35,025 nucleotides of DNA from Neoroseomonas rubea (GCF_016106015.1 NZ_JACADQ010000015.1:1-35025); one strand, 5' to 3'. Counted from the stretch's first letter, positions 7,972-16,777 are shown. Translations and numbers: made by a program. Notes: generated from the sequence alone by a model not told the origin.

Positions 7972-9104
7972 CACGCCCGCCACCGCGCCAGCAGCATCAT
8001 CCCGCCCCCCGCGAGCAATCCCCAGAAGGCCCCGCCGATGCCGAGGAAGGCGACGCCGGAGGCCGTGACCACGAAGCAGACCAGCGCCGCTTCCCGCCCC
8101 TGCGGCGCATGCACCGCGCCGAGCATCGCGCCCCCCAAGGGTGCGAGCAAGGCAAGCCCCGCCACCGCCTGGATCAGCACCGGCGGCGCTGCCGCGACGA
8201 AGACCGTCACCGCCCCGGCCAGCAGCCCGAACAGCACATAGACGCAGCCTGCCACCACCGCCGCCACCCAGCGCCGCGCCGGGTCCGGCCCCGCGCCATC
8301 CCCCGCGCACAGCGCCGCGGTTATCGCCGCGAGGTTCACCGCATGCGCGCCGAACGGCGCGGACAGCAGGCTGAAGGCGCCCGTGGTCGCGAACAACGGC
8401 CCGGCTTCCGGCCGGTAGCCATTGGCCGACAGCACCGCGAGGCCGGGAATGTTCTGCGACGCCATGGTGACGATGAACAACGGCAGCGCGATGCCCGTAA
8501 CGGCCGCGAAGGACAGGTCCGGGACCACGAATTCCGGTCGCGGCACCCATCCTTCCATCGGCATCGGCGCCGATGCCGCGATGACGCCGACCGCGACGGC
8601 GACCGCCGCCGGCACCGCAAGCAACCTGTTGACCCGCGCCACCACCGCCCAGGCGAGGATGATGGCGATGCCCGCCAGCGGCTGTTCCGCCACCGCGCGG
8701 ACCGGGGCAAGGCAGAGCGTGAACAGGATCCCCGCCAGCATGGCGTTGGCGAGCGGCGCCGGAATCGCCGCCACCGCGCGCCCGAGCGGCTTCCACAGCC
8801 CGGCGATCGTCAGCAGCGCGCCGCACAGCAGGAAGGCGCCGACCGCCTCGGCAAAGCCGCCCGCCGGTGCGGCCGTGGCCGCAAGCAGCGCTGCCCCTGG
8901 CGTCGACCAGGCGACGCTGACCGGCAGCCGCAGCCGCAGCGAGAGCACGATGCCCGCAAGCCCCATCGCGACCGACAGCGCCATCAGCCCCGAGGCAGCC
9001 TGCGCCGGCGAGGCACCCACCGCCGCAAGACCCTGGAGCACGACGGCAAAGGAGGAAGCGAAGCCGACGAACCCCGCCAGCAGCCCGGCCGAGACCGCCT
9101 GCAT
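7971..9104 (-). CDS. benE: BenE-family benzoate/H+ symporter-like transporter
   Basis: A 377-residue inner-membrane transporter of the BenE family, related to the nucleobase-ascorbate and SulP fold. It is almost wholly hydrophobic, with about a dozen membrane segments. The start MQAVSAGLLAGFVGFASSFA and the internal VAWSTPGAAL segment are typical of BenE, the half-helix TPGAA region corresponding to the substrate site. Characterised members import benzoate with protons, but no benzoate-degradation genes are visible here, so the substrate is unsure. ATG 9104 overlaps the upstream XRE stop (TGATG). Confidence 0.9.
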   Translation of the reverse strand: MQAVSAGLLAGFVGFASSFAVVLQGLAAVGASPAQAASGLMALSVAMGLAGIVLSLRLRLPVSVAWSTPGAALLAATAAPAGGFAEAVGAFLLCGALLTIAGLWKPLGRAVAAIPAPLANAMLAGILFTLCLAPVRAVAEQPLAGIAIILAWAVVARVNRLLAVPAAVAVAVGVIAASAPMPMEGWVPRPEFVVPDLSFAAVTGIALPLFIVTMASQNIPGLAVLSANGYRPEAGPLFATTGAFSLLSAPFGAHAVNLAAITAALCAGDGAGPDPARRWVAAVVAGCVYVLFGLLAGAVTVFVAAAPPVLIQAVAGLALLAPLGGAMLGAVHAPQGREAALVCFVVTASGVAFLGIGGAFWGLLAGGGMMLLARWRA

Positions 9105-9463
9105 CAGCGCACCGCCCGGTCGAGCGTGGCGGTCAGCGCGGCGATGTCCTCTGGCCGCAACTGCCGGATCTCCCGTGCCAGCCGGTTGGCGAGCTCCGTC
9201 GCCTCCGGCGCGAGGCCCGCCGTGTCGAGCACGACACGCGGATGGGATTGGCGGGCGAGGCGCGCAAGCTCCTCGGCATCGTCCCAGATCAGGCCGAAGA
9301 ACTCGTTCACCTGGTGGACCAGGCCCGCGGAGGGCCGGCCGCGGCGGCCATGCTCGAGCGCGGAGAGATAGGCCGCCGAGACCTGGAGCGCGGCGGCGAG
9401 GTCTTTCAACGTCACGCCGCGCTGCTCGCGCAGCGCGCGCAGGCGGGCGCCGAAGGGGGTCAT
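9104..9463 (-). CDS. XRE-family helix-turn-helix regulator
   Basis: A 119-residue DNA-binding protein. The N-terminal lambda-repressor-like HTH spans about residues 5-60 (LRALREQRGVTLKDLAAAL, then VSAAYLSALEHGRRG). The C-terminal half is helical and lacks a recognisable ligand-binding domain. It is first of three overlapping minus-strand genes (XRE, benE, DUF2585) and probably regulates this small operon; autoregulation is an inference from position. Start ATG 9463 is the only good candidate. Confidence 0.88.
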   Translation of the reverse strand: MTPFGARLRALREQRGVTLKDLAAALQVSAAYLSALEHGRRGRPSAGLVHQVNEFFGLIWDDAEELARLARQSHPRVVLDTAGLAPEATELANRLAREIRQLRPEDIAALTATLDRAVR

Positions 9464-9485
9464 GAGGGGGTTATGGAGAAGAGGC

Positions 9486-9507
9486 GGGGGGAAGGGAACT
9501 TCCCCCC
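9486..9507. repeat. GC-rich perfect palindrome with GGAA loop
   Basis: GGGGGGAAG (9486-9494), loop GGAA, then CTTCCCCCC (9499-9507): a perfect 9-bp stem just upstream of the XRE gene. It forms a pair with the next hairpin at 9511-9541 and resembles the palindrome at 10242-10265, whose loop TTCC is the complement of GGAA. It may be a REP-like element or part of a bidirectional stop region after the immunity gene. Confidence 0.6.
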
Positions 9508-9510
9508 GTG

Positions 9511-9541
9511 GCCCCCCAACCTTCTTTGCCTGTTGGGGGGC
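9511..9541. terminator. Hairpin directly downstream of the Imm11-type gene
   Basis: GCCCCCCAAC (9511-9520) pairs perfectly with GTTGGGGGGC (9532-9541) over an 11-nt loop. It begins about five bases after the immunity-gene stop when read on the minus strand. There is no clear T-run, so it is either a weak terminator or an mRNA 3'-end stabiliser. Confidence 0.5.
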
Positions 9542-9546
9542 GGGCG

Positions 9547-10188
9547 CTAGGCCTCCCGCACCTTCTGCACGCGAAAGCCCTTCAGCCCCTTCTCCTCAAT
9601 CGCGGCGAGGAACGCGTCCGAGACGAAGAGTTCACCTCCCCCGAAGTACGCATCCACCCACAGGTGTCGGCCCGCGATCACCGCCCGCGAGACGCACAGG
9701 TCGTCGACGGTGCGCAGCACCTCGTTCAGGGTCTTGCGGCGTTGTCCCTGCTTGCCAATGCATTCCTCAGGCAGCAGCGAGTTGATGCGCACCAGCGGGT
9801 TCATGATGAAGTACTGGCCCGGCGCGACTTCCCGCCCGTCAAGCCGCTCGATCGGCTTGCCGTTGGGCCGGCGGATCATGATAGGGAAGAACTGGTGCAG
9901 CCCAGGCTCGAAAGCTTCCACCACCTCCCGGAATTCTGCTGAGACGCCCCATCGGGCCACGACCGGTAGAAAGTCGGCGAGCGTCTTCTGCCGTGATGTA
10001 AGCCAGAACTCGGTCTTCACGTCGGCCGGGTCGAAGCGGACGGCCTTGTTGCCGAAGTCCATACCGAGCCAGCGGCATCGCTCATAGGCGGCGTCGGTGA
10101 GCACACCAGCGCCCGGCCCCTCCTTTGGTGCCCCGCGGACGTCCGGCGAAAATCTCGGATCGTGCGAGAATGCGATGATCGCTGCCAT
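9547..10188 (-). CDS. Imm11-family (DUF1629) immunity-like protein, orphan
   Basis: A 213-residue soluble protein. The central part has EAFEPGLHQFFPIMI followed by PNGKPIERLDGREVAPGQYF. The end reads ELFVSDAFLAAIEEKGLKGF, the typical C-terminal signature of the Imm11 immunity family (DUF1629, MXAN_0049 type). Family members are usually found beside polymorphic or secreted toxins and neutralise them. No toxin gene is visible on either side here. Base composition appears somewhat less GC-rich than its neighbours by eye, with codons such as ATG-CAT and AAG-ACC clusters, and the gene sits between palindromes, consistent with acquisition. ATG 10188 is the only start before the stop upstream of the domain. 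Family call is by pattern recognition only. Confidence 0.72.
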   Translation of the reverse strand: MAAIIAFSHDPRFSPDVRGAPKEGPGAGVLTDAAYERCRWLGMDFGNKAVRFDPADVKTEFWLTSRQKTLADFLPVVARWGVSAEFREVVEAFEPGLHQFFPIMIRRPNGKPIERLDGREVAPGQYFIMNPLVRINSLLPEECIGKQGQRRKTLNEVLRTVDDLCVSRAVIAGRHLWVDAYFGGGELFVSDAFLAAIEEKGLKGFRVQKVREA

Positions 10189-10241
10189 CGGATGCCGCGC
10201 CTCCCCCAGTCGGTACCCGGAAGATAGAAAAGGGAGGGGGC

Positions 10242-10265
10242 TCGGGGGAGGTTCCCCTCCCCCGA
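10242..10265. terminator. GC-rich hairpin after the molybdenum hydroxylase operon
   Basis: TCGGGGGAGG (10242-10251), loop TTCC, CCTCCCCCGA (10256-10265): a perfect 10-bp stem. It lies three bases past the stop of the large hydroxylase subunit, reading on the minus strand, and is followed there by a C-rich stretch and TTTT about 15 bases on. It may stop the upstream operon, and it also belongs to the same class of palindromes as 9486-9507. Confidence 0.55.
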
Positions 10266-10268
10266 CCT

Positions 10269-12503
10269 TCAAGCCCCGGACAACCGCGTCCTGTCGAACG
10301 GCATGCTCCGCAGCCGCTGCCCCGTCAGCGCGAACACCGCGTTCGCCACCGCCGGCGGCACGCCTGGCGTGCCGGGCTCCCCCACGCCGCCCATCGGCGC
10401 GCCGCTTTCGACGATGCGCGTGTGCACGCGTGGCATCCGGTCCCGCCGGAGCACCTGGTAGGTGTCGAAGTTGCGCGTCGTCACCTCCCCGCGCTCGAAG
10501 CCGATCGCTTCCATGAGCGCGGAGGACAGCCCGATGGCCGCGGCGGACTGCACCTGTTCCTCGATGGTGCGCGGGTTCACCGCGCGCCCCGGGTCGATCG
10601 CGATCCACAGGTCGTGCACGACGACCTCGCCATCCTGCACCGAGGCCTCGGCGATGGTCGCGACCTCCGATCCGAAGGGCGATGCCATGGCGACGCCGCG
10701 TGCGCGGCGCGTGCCGTCGGCGGCCGTGAAGGGCCCGCGCCGCCAGCCGCCGGACAGGTCGGCGACTGCCTGCAGCAGCGTGCGGTGCCGCTCGGAATGC
10801 GCGAGCAGCCCCACGCGCAGCGCGAAGGGATCGCGGTCGGCCGCCGCGGCGATCTCGTCGAGGAAGGATTCGAAGAAGAAGTCGTTCATCGAATGCCCGA
10901 CGGACCGCCAGAAGCCGAGATTGACCCCCGGCGGATGCGGCACGGGCACGAATTCCACGCGCTTGACCGGGAAGCGGTAGGGCTTGCCGGTCAGTCCCTC
11001 CATCACCGAGCCGTCGACCGGCGGGTTGCCCAGCCGGGCCGCACCGAAATGGCGCGAGATGGGGCCTTCGCCATAGCCCGCCGCCTGGAAGGCGACGATC
11101 TCCCCGGCCGCATCGAGGCCGGCGCGGAAGGTGGCAAAGGACAGCGGGCGGTAGGCGTCGCGGGCGAACTCTTCCTCCCGGCTCCAGATCACCTTCACCG
11201 GGCGGCCGGTGGCCTTGGCGAGCAGGATCGCCTGTGGATGCGCGTTCGCCGGCCCATAGGCGAAGTGCCGGCCGAAGAAGCCGCCGAGCGGCGGGGAGTG
11301 GATGCGGACCTTCTCCGGTTCGAGCTGCGCGACGCGCGCGGCGCTGGCGCGGAAGAAATCCGGCGCCTGGTTCGGCACCCAGACATCGAGCGAGCCATCC
11401 GCGTTGAAGCGCGCGGTGGCCGAGGCCGGTTCCATCTGCGCATGGGCGAGGTAGGGCGCGTCGTATTCGGCCTCGATCACGCGCGCCGCACCGGCGAGCG
11501 CGGCACGGAGGTCGCCTGCCTCCTCCGCGGTGTTGCCGGGCGTGCCGGCGGCCGCCTTCAGCCGGTCGAGCATGGTCGCGGGCGAGAAATCCTCGGCCAT
11601 CACGGGCCCTTGCAGCGCCGCCCAGGCGACCTGCGCCTGGTCCGCCGCCTTCTTCGCGCGCCACCATGTGTCGGCGACGACGGCGACCGCGCCGGGCAGG
11701 CGATGGACGGAATGCACGCCGGGCAGGGCGCGCAGCGCGGACTCGTTCGTCACCGCAGCGGGCTGGGCGCCGGCGCGCGGCGCGTGGAGGACGGCGGCGA
11801 GCAGCATGCCCTCGACCTTCACGTCGATGGCATAGGTCACGTTGCCGGTGGATTTGGCGCGCACATCGAGGCGCGGCTGCGCGTGGCCGATCAGGCGGAA
11901 GCGCGCCGGGTCCTTCAGCGGCGCGTTGCCCGGCGGCGCGAGTGCCGCCGCGTCCTCGGCCAGTTCGCCGTAGGAGAGCGCACGGCCGGTGGCGGCGTGC
12001 AGGACCCGGCCCGGGTCGGTCGAGAGCACGCTCGCCGGCACGGCGAGGCGCGCGGCCGCCGCTTCGATCAGCATGGCGCGCGCGGTGGCGCCGAGGGTGC
12101 GGAAATGCGCGAAGGAGGAACGGACGGAGAAGGACCCGCCGGTGAAGCGGGCATTGCCGCCCTGCATGACACGGAAATCCTCGCCCGCCGGCGCGCAGGC
12201 GACGAAGAAGCGCGCCGGGTCGGCGTCGAGTTCCTCGGCGACGATCTGCGCGATGGCGGAATCGATCCCCTGGCCGCCCTCGACGAAGGGATTTTGCAGG
12301 TGCACCACGCCATCGGGCGCGATGCGGAGGTAGACGCCGACCTTGGTCGCGTGGCGCAGCGCCGCGGCAGCGGAGCCTTGCGCCGCCGGCCGGCGCGCCG
12401 GCAGGGCGAGGCCGAGGAAAAGCCCCGCTCCTGCCGCGGCGAACATGCCGCGGCGGGAGAGGTTCACGGGGCGGCCTTCGGGCAGCATGTCCTCGATGCG
12501 CAT
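10269..12503 (-). CDS. Molybdenum hydroxylase large subunit (isoquinoline 1-oxidoreductase beta / aldehyde dehydrogenase type)
   Basis: A 744-residue molybdopterin-cofactor-binding subunit that hydroxylates an aldehyde or N-heterocycle with water-derived oxygen. The N-terminus has a Tat signal (NLSRRGMFAAAGAGLFLGLAL, twin Arg at 17-18), so the enzyme is exported folded with its cofactor. Large-subunit motifs include GGSFSVRS, PLGGFFGRHFAYG, and near the end GGVGEPGTPGVPP, whose Glu (E709) is the catalytic residue of the family. The single-polypeptide layout with a Tat signal and a small 2Fe-2S partner fits the IorAB group, which usually passes electrons to cytochromes. ATG 12503 is used; the frame upstream overlaps the partner gene. 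It lies 11 bases after that partner. Substrate unknown. Confidence 0.9.
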   Translation of the reverse strand: MRIEDMLPEGRPVNLSRRGMFAAAGAGLFLGLALPARRPAAQGSAAAALRHATKVGVYLRIAPDGVVHLQNPFVEGGQGIDSAIAQIVAEELDADPARFFVACAPAGEDFRVMQGGNARFTGGSFSVRSSFAHFRTLGATARAMLIEAAAARLAVPASVLSTDPGRVLHAATGRALSYGELAEDAAALAPPGNAPLKDPARFRLIGHAQPRLDVRAKSTGNVTYAIDVKVEGMLLAAVLHAPRAGAQPAAVTNESALRALPGVHSVHRLPGAVAVVADTWWRAKKAADQAQVAWAALQGPVMAEDFSPATMLDRLKAAAGTPGNTAEEAGDLRAALAGAARVIEAEYDAPYLAHAQMEPASATARFNADGSLDVWVPNQAPDFFRASAARVAQLEPEKVRIHSPPLGGFFGRHFAYGPANAHPQAILLAKATGRPVKVIWSREEEFARDAYRPLSFATFRAGLDAAGEIVAFQAAGYGEGPISRHFGAARLGNPPVDGSVMEGLTGKPYRFPVKRVEFVPVPHPPGVNLGFWRSVGHSMNDFFFESFLDEIAAAADRDPFALRVGLLAHSERHRTLLQAVADLSGGWRRGPFTAADGTRRARGVAMASPFGSEVATIAEASVQDGEVVVHDLWIAIDPGRAVNPRTIEEQVQSAAAIGLSSALMEAIGFERGEVTTRNFDTYQVLRRDRMPRVHTRIVESGAPMGGVGEPGTPGVPPAVANAVFALTGQRLRSMPFDRTRLSGA

Positions 12504-12514
12504 CGCCGCCCCCT

Positions 12515-12967
12515 TCAACCGGCCTCGGCCGCGGCGCCGATGGCGGCGGCGATGGCGTTGTAGGTGCCGCAGCGGCAGATGTTCGTCATCGCCTCCCGAA
12601 CCTGCTCGGGCGTCGGCTTCGGCGTCGCGGTGAGCAGTGCGGTCGCGGCCATCACCTGGCCGGACTGGCAGTAGCCGCATTGCGGCGCCTGGTGGGCGAC
12701 CCAGGCCTCGACGACGCGCCGGCCGACCGGATGCGCCTCGATCGCCTCGATCGTGGTGATGCGGTGCGCCGCAGCGACCTCGACCGTCATGGAGCAGGAC
12801 CGCATCGCCTCCCCGTCCACCAGCACGGTGCAGGCGCCGCATTGCGCGACGCCGCAGCCATACTTTGTCCCGGTCAGGCCGAGCTGTTCGCGCAACACCC
12901 ACAGCAACGGCGTGTCGCCTTCCGCCTCGACCCGGTGGATCTGTCCGTTGACGTTGATCTCGAGCAT
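12515..12967 (-). CDS. (2Fe-2S)-binding small subunit of the molybdenum hydroxylase
   Basis: A 150-residue electron-transfer subunit with two 2Fe-2S clusters. The plant-ferredoxin-type cluster uses C38, C43, C46 (CGVAQCGAC) and C58. The second cluster uses C97, C100 (CGYC), C131 and C133 (CRCGTYN). It passes electrons away from the molybdenum site of the large subunit encoded immediately downstream. It has no signal peptide and would be exported by hitch-hiking with the Tat-tagged partner, as is known for related enzymes. First gene of the pair. The 102-base gap to hemF holds no obvious promoter. Confidence 0.94.
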   Translation of the reverse strand: MLEINVNGQIHRVEAEGDTPLLWVLREQLGLTGTKYGCGVAQCGACTVLVDGEAMRSCSMTVEVAAAHRITTIEAIEAHPVGRRVVEAWVAHQAPQCGYCQSGQVMAATALLTATPKPTPEQVREAMTNICRCGTYNAIAAAIGAAAEAG

Positions 12968-13069
12968 CGCCTGCCCCTGCCACCCTGTCCTTGCCGAGGA
13001 AGATGGGGCCTTCCCGGCGTCCGGGGAAGTGCGGGCGCCGGGCAGGTTACGTGCTGAAACCCGGCAGTG

Positions 13070-13981
13070 TCACGGCCAGGCGGCGGCGGGGGGAAGCGAC
13101 ATCAGGATCGCCTCGACATTCCCCCCGGTCTTGAGGCCGAACAGCGTGCCGCGGTCGTGGATCAGGTTGAACTCCACGTAGCGGCCGCGGCGGATCAGCT
13201 GCGCGCGCCGTTCCTCGGGCGTCCAGGGCTCGTGCATGCGGCGGCGGACGATCGGCAGGTAGCCTTCCAGGAAGGCCAGGCCGACATCCTTGGTGAAGGC
13301 GAAGTCGGCCTCCTGGCCATGGCCCGGGGTGCGGTCACCGAGCCAGTCGTAGAAGATGCCGCCCAGGCCGCGGGGCTCATTGCGGTGGGGCAGGAAGAAG
13401 TATTCGTCGCACCACTGCTTGAAGCGCGGGTAATAGGTCGGGTCGGCGCGGTCGCAGGCGGCCTTGTAGGCGGCGTGGAAGCTGCGGGCGTCCTCCTGCG
13501 CCTCGGCGCTGTCGGGGAACATCGGCGTCAGGTCGCCGCCGCCGCCGAACCAGGCCCGGGTTGTGACGATGAAGCGGGTGTTCATGTGCACTGCCGGCAC
13601 GCGCGGGTTCTGCATGTGGGACACCAGCGAGATGCCGGTCGCCAGGAAACGCGGATCCTGGTCGGCGCCCGGGATCTGCTTGCGGAAGTCGGGGGAAAAC
13701 TCGCCGAAGACGGTGGAGACGTTGACGCCCACCTTCTCGAACACCCGCCCGCGCATGACGGACATGACGCCGCCGCCGCCCTCCGGCCGGGTCCAGGCGG
13801 TGCGCTCGAAGCGGCCGGGCGGATCTCCGGCGTGAGGGCCGGCGGCGAGCTCGTCCTCGATCGCCTCGAAGGCGGCGCAGATGCGGTCACGCAGGCTTTC
13901 AAACCAGGCGCGGGCCGGGCCGGCGAGAGGGTGGTCCGCCGGCGCGGTGCCTGTGCCGCCGGCGGTTTTCACTTCATTCAT
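13070..13981 (-). CDS. hemF: Aerobic coproporphyrinogen III oxidase
   Basis: Oxygen-dependent decarboxylase that converts coproporphyrinogen III to protoporphyrinogen IX in heme synthesis; a cytoplasmic dimer. It has 303 residues, matching bacterial HemF. Recognisable blocks are [41 protein letters not shown], and [16 protein letters not shown] near the end. ATG 13981 has a good ribosome site (AGGGAG) and begins just before the conserved region. The gene is divergent from petABC across 197 bases, so heme supply and the heme-rich bc1 complex share a control region. Confidence 0.96.
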   Translation of the reverse strand: MNEVKTAGGTGTAPADHPLAGPARAWFESLRDRICAAFEAIEDELAAGPHAGDPPGRFERTAWTRPEGGGGVMSVMRGRVFEKVGVNVSTVFGEFSPDFRKQIPGADQDPRFLATGISLVSHMQNPRVPAVHMNTRFIVTTRAWFGGGGDLTPMFPDSAEAQEDARSFHAAYKAACDRADPTYYPRFKQWCDEYFFLPHRNEPRGLGGIFYDWLGDRTPGHGQEADFAFTKDVGLAFLEGYLPIVRRRMHEPWTPEERRAQLIRRGRYVEFNLIHDRGTLFGLKTGGNVEAILMSLPPAAAWP

Positions 13982-14013
13982 GTAACGCTCCCTAGGTGAC
14001 AGGCCGGGTGGCA

Positions 14014-14045
14014 TGGACACCCCGCGCAAGCGACCCTTATAAGGG
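14014..14045 (+). promoter_or_regulatory. Candidate petABC promoter with symmetric -10 palindrome
   Basis: TGGACA (14014-14019) and TATAAG (14038-14043) are spaced 18 bases apart and resemble a housekeeping -35/-10 pair pointing to petA. The -10 lies inside a 12-bp perfect palindrome, CCCTTATAAGGG (14034-14045), which also presents TATAAG on the opposite strand toward hemF. This is one of the few AT-containing spots in the region. It would leave a leader of about 130 nt before petA. Motif matching only; the start site is not demonstrated. Confidence 0.5.
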
Positions 14046-14178
14046 CCGCCGCGCGGGGTGGGCAGCGCGCGAGACAGCGTGCGCCCCCGCAAGCGTGGCG
14101 GGTGCCATTCGCGGCACCCCGGGTCGAGACGATGCAGCCGACGCCGCCCAAGGCGCGCCGGCGGAAGGGATGGTAGGC

Positions 14179-14724
14179 ATGGCTGACAGTGGCGGGGCTG
14201 CCGCGACCGACGGTACGCCGCGGCGTGATTTCCTCAACCTTGTGACGGCGTCGTTCGCCGCGGTGGGCGTCGGCGCGGTGGCGTGGCCGTTCATCGCCTC
14301 GATGCAGCCGGCGCGCGACGTTCTCGCGCTGGCGAGCACCGAGGTCGACCTCGCCCCGATCGCCGAGGGCCAGGCCGTGACGGTGATGTGGCGCGGCAAG
14401 CCGGTCTTCGTCCGCCACCGCTCGGCGGCCGAGGTCACGGCGGCGCGTGAGGTGCCGATCTCCCAGCTGCCGGACCCGGCGCCGGACCAGGCCCGCGTCC
14501 AGAAGGACCAGTGGCTCGTCGTGCTCGGTGTCTGCACGCATCTCGGCTGCGTGCCGCTTGGCCAAAAGCCGACCGACGCGCGCGGCGACTACGGCGGCTG
14601 GTTCTGCCCATGCCATGGCAGCCACTACGATACGGCCGGGCGGATCCGGAAGGGACCCGCGCCACGGAACCTTGAAGTTCCGCAATACGCCTTCACGTCC
14701 GACACCAAGATTCGGATCGGTTGA
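14179..14724 (+). CDS. petA: Cytochrome bc1 complex Rieske iron-sulfur subunit
   Basis: Rieske protein of ubiquinol:cytochrome c reductase, 181 residues. It carries a 2Fe-2S cluster that takes the first electron from ubiquinol at the Qo site and gives it to cytochrome c1. A Tat-type N-terminal anchor ([10 protein letters not shown], twin Arg at 15-16) precedes a membrane segment that normally stays uncleaved. Cluster ligands are in CTHLGC (C119, H121, C124) and CPCHGSHY (C143, C145, H146); C124 and C145 would form the disulfide. ATG 14179 is preferred over ATG 14170 because GGAAGGGA lies at proper distance only for the former. First gene of petABC. Confidence 0.96.
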   Translation: MADSGGAAATDGTPRRDFLNLVTASFAAVGVGAVAWPFIASMQPARDVLALASTEVDLAPIAEGQAVTVMWRGKPVFVRHRSAAEVTAAREVPISQLPDPAPDQARVQKDQWLVVLGVCTHLGCVPLGQKPTDARGDYGGWFCPCHGSHYDTAGRIRKGPAPRNLEVPQYAFTSDTKIRIG

Positions 14725-14735
14725 GGAGCGCGGAC

Positions 14736-16004
14736 ATGGCGATCGGTCTTCACAACAGCGATTTCAAGAACCCGGTGGTGCGCTGGATCGACCAGCGCAT
14801 GCCAATCTTCACGATGATGCAGAAGGAGTACGGGACCTTCCCGACTCCCCGGAATTTCAACTATTTCTGGAATTTCGGCGCGCTGGCCATGGTCAACCTG
14901 ATGATCATGATCGCGACGGGCATCTTCCTGGCGATGCACTACACGCCGCACACCGCCTACGCCTTCGACAGCGTCGAGCGGATCATGCGCGACGTGAACT
15001 TCGGCTGGCTCATCCGCTACGTGCACATGAACGGCGCCTCGATGTTCTTCATCGTGGTGTTCATCCATATCTGGCGCGGCATGTACTACGGCTCCTACAA
15101 GGCGCCGCGGGAACTGCTGTGGATGCTCGGCGTCGTCATCTTCCTGCTGATGATGGCCACGGCCTTCATGGGCTACGTGTTGCCCTGGGGCCAGATGTCC
15201 TTCTGGGGTGCGACCGTCATCACCAACCTGTTCTCCGCCTTCCCTGTGGTGGGCGACTGGATCGTGGCCCTGCTGTGGGGCGGCTTCAGCGTCGACAACC
15301 CGACGCTGAACCGCTTCTTCAGCCTGCACTACCTGATGCCCTTCGTGATCGTCGGCGTGGTCTTCCTGCACGTGGTGGCGCTGCACATCACGGGTTCGAA
15401 CAACCCGCTCGGCGTCGAGCCCAAGGGCCCGCAGGACACGCTGCCCTTCCACCCCTACTACACGGCGAAAGACAGCTTCGGCCTGGTGATCTACTTCATC
15501 GTGTTCGCCTCGCTGGTGTTCTTCGTGCCGAACATGCTCGGCCACCCGGACAACTACATCCCGGCCGACCCGCTGGTGACGCCCGCGCACATCGTGCCGG
15601 AATGGTACTTCCTGCCCTTCTACGCGATCCTGCGCGCGGTGCCGGACAAGCTCGGCGGCGTGCTGCTGATGTTCGGCTCGATCGCGGTGCTGTTCGTGCT
15701 CCCCTGGCTCGACAGCAGCCCGGTGCGCTCGATGCGGTTCCGCCCGATCGCGCGCATCTCCTTCCTGCTGTGGACCGTGTGCTTCTTCGTCCTGATGTAC
15801 TGCGGCGCCATGCCGGCGGAGGAGCCCTATGTCACGGTCAGCCGGATCGCGACTGCCTACTACTTCGCATACTTCCTCGTGATCCTGCCGCTGCTCGGGC
15901 GCCTGGAGCGTCCGCTGCCGCTGCCCGAGAGCATCGCGCGCGCCGTCCTCGGCGGCGGCCCGCTGCCCGCCGGTGCCGCGGCGAAGCCGATGGAGAAGGC
16001 CTGA
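14736..16004 (+). CDS. petB: Cytochrome bc1 complex cytochrome b
   Basis: Di-heme membrane subunit, 422 residues, holding the Qo and Qi quinone sites. The four heme-ligand histidines are at H97, H111, H198 and H212, the numbering familiar from Rhodobacter cytochrome b. The Qo-site PEWY motif is at 288-291 ([14 protein letters not shown]). About eight membrane helices are evident, and the length indicates the fused, mitochondrial-like form. ATG 14736 follows GAGGAGC; an in-frame TTG at 14721 overlaps the petA stop but has no better ribosome site. The petC start lies two bases past the stop. Confidence 0.97.
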   Translation: MAIGLHNSDFKNPVVRWIDQRMPIFTMMQKEYGTFPTPRNFNYFWNFGALAMVNLMIMIATGIFLAMHYTPHTAYAFDSVERIMRDVNFGWLIRYVHMNGASMFFIVVFIHIWRGMYYGSYKAPRELLWMLGVVIFLLMMATAFMGYVLPWGQMSFWGATVITNLFSAFPVVGDWIVALLWGGFSVDNPTLNRFFSLHYLMPFVIVGVVFLHVVALHITGSNNPLGVEPKGPQDTLPFHPYYTAKDSFGLVIYFIVFASLVFFVPNMLGHPDNYIPADPLVTPAHIVPEWYFLPFYAILRAVPDKLGGVLLMFGSIAVLFVLPWLDSSPVRSMRFRPIARISFLLWTVCFFVLMYCGAMPAEEPYVTVSRIATAYYFAYFLVILPLLGRLERPLPLPESIARAVLGGGPLPAGAAAKPMEKA

Positions 16005-16006
16005 CC

Positions 16007-16777
16007 ATGCTTCGTTCCACGCTGAAGGCCTTCGCCATCCTCGGCGGCCTGCTCGCCATCGCCCCCGCCCCCGCCCGCGCGGCGGGGGAAGCGATCGCGA
16101 TCCCCGACACCCGCTTCTCCTTCGACGGGATCTTCGGGACCTATGACCGTGCCAGCGCCCAGCGCGGCTTCCAGGTCTACAAGGAAGTCTGCTCCGCCTG
16201 CCATTCCATGCGGCTGCTGTCCTACCGCAACCTGCGGGAGCTCGGCCTGACGGAACAGCAGGTCGCGGCGATCGCGGCGCAGTTCACTGTGACCGACGGC
16301 CCGAATGACGAAGGCCAGATGTTCGAGCGCTCGGGGCGCCCCTCGGACCGGTTCCGCCGGCCCTTCCCGAACCAGCAGGCGGCGCGCGCTGCCAACAATG
16401 GCGCCTATCCGGTTGACCTCTCGGTCATCACCAAGGCGCGGCTCGGCGGCGCGGACTACATCTTCGCCCTGCTCACCGGCTACCAGGACCCGCCCGCCGG
16501 CGTGACCATGATGGATGGGATGAACTATAACCGGTACTTCCCGGGCCATCAGATCGCCATGGCGGCGCCGCTCAATCCCGACCAGGTCGAATATGCGGAC
16601 GGCACGCCCGCGACGGTCGAGCAGATGGCGCGCGACGTCACGACCTTCCTCGCCTGGGCGGCCGAGCCGGAACTCGAACAGCGCCGCGCCATGGGCGTGA
16701 AGGTGATCCTGTTCCTGACCATCCTCGGCGGCCTTGCCTATGCCGTGAAGCGGAAGGTCTGGGCGGACGTGCACTGA
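16007..16777 (+). CDS. petC: Cytochrome bc1 complex cytochrome c1
   Basis: Membrane-anchored c-type cytochrome, 256 residues, which relays electrons from the Rieske protein to soluble or membrane cytochrome c. A Sec signal peptide ending near APARAAG is followed by the heme motif CSACH (C62, C65, H66). The likely axial Met is M185 in HQIAMAAPL. One C-terminal membrane helix (KVILFLTILGGLAYAV) ends in a basic tail. Last gene of the operon, followed by a strong terminator. Confidence 0.96.
   Translation: MLRSTLKAFAILGGLLAIAPAPARAAGEAIAIPDTRFSFDGIFGTYDRASAQRGFQVYKEVCSACHSMRLLSYRNLRELGLTEQQVAAIAAQFTVTDGPNDEGQMFERSGRPSDRFRRPFPNQQAARAANNGAYPVDLSVITKARLGGADYIFALLTGYQDPPAGVTMMDGMNYNRYFPGHQIAMAAPLNPDQVEYADGTPATVEQMARDVTTFLAWAAEPELEQRRAMGVKVILFLTILGGLAYAVKRKVWADVH

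Noticed and set aside
9104-12967. Possible toxin partner for the Imm11-like gene
   Set aside because: Neighbouring genes are an XRE regulator and a molybdenum hydroxylase, both identified by motifs; no toxin domain is visible.
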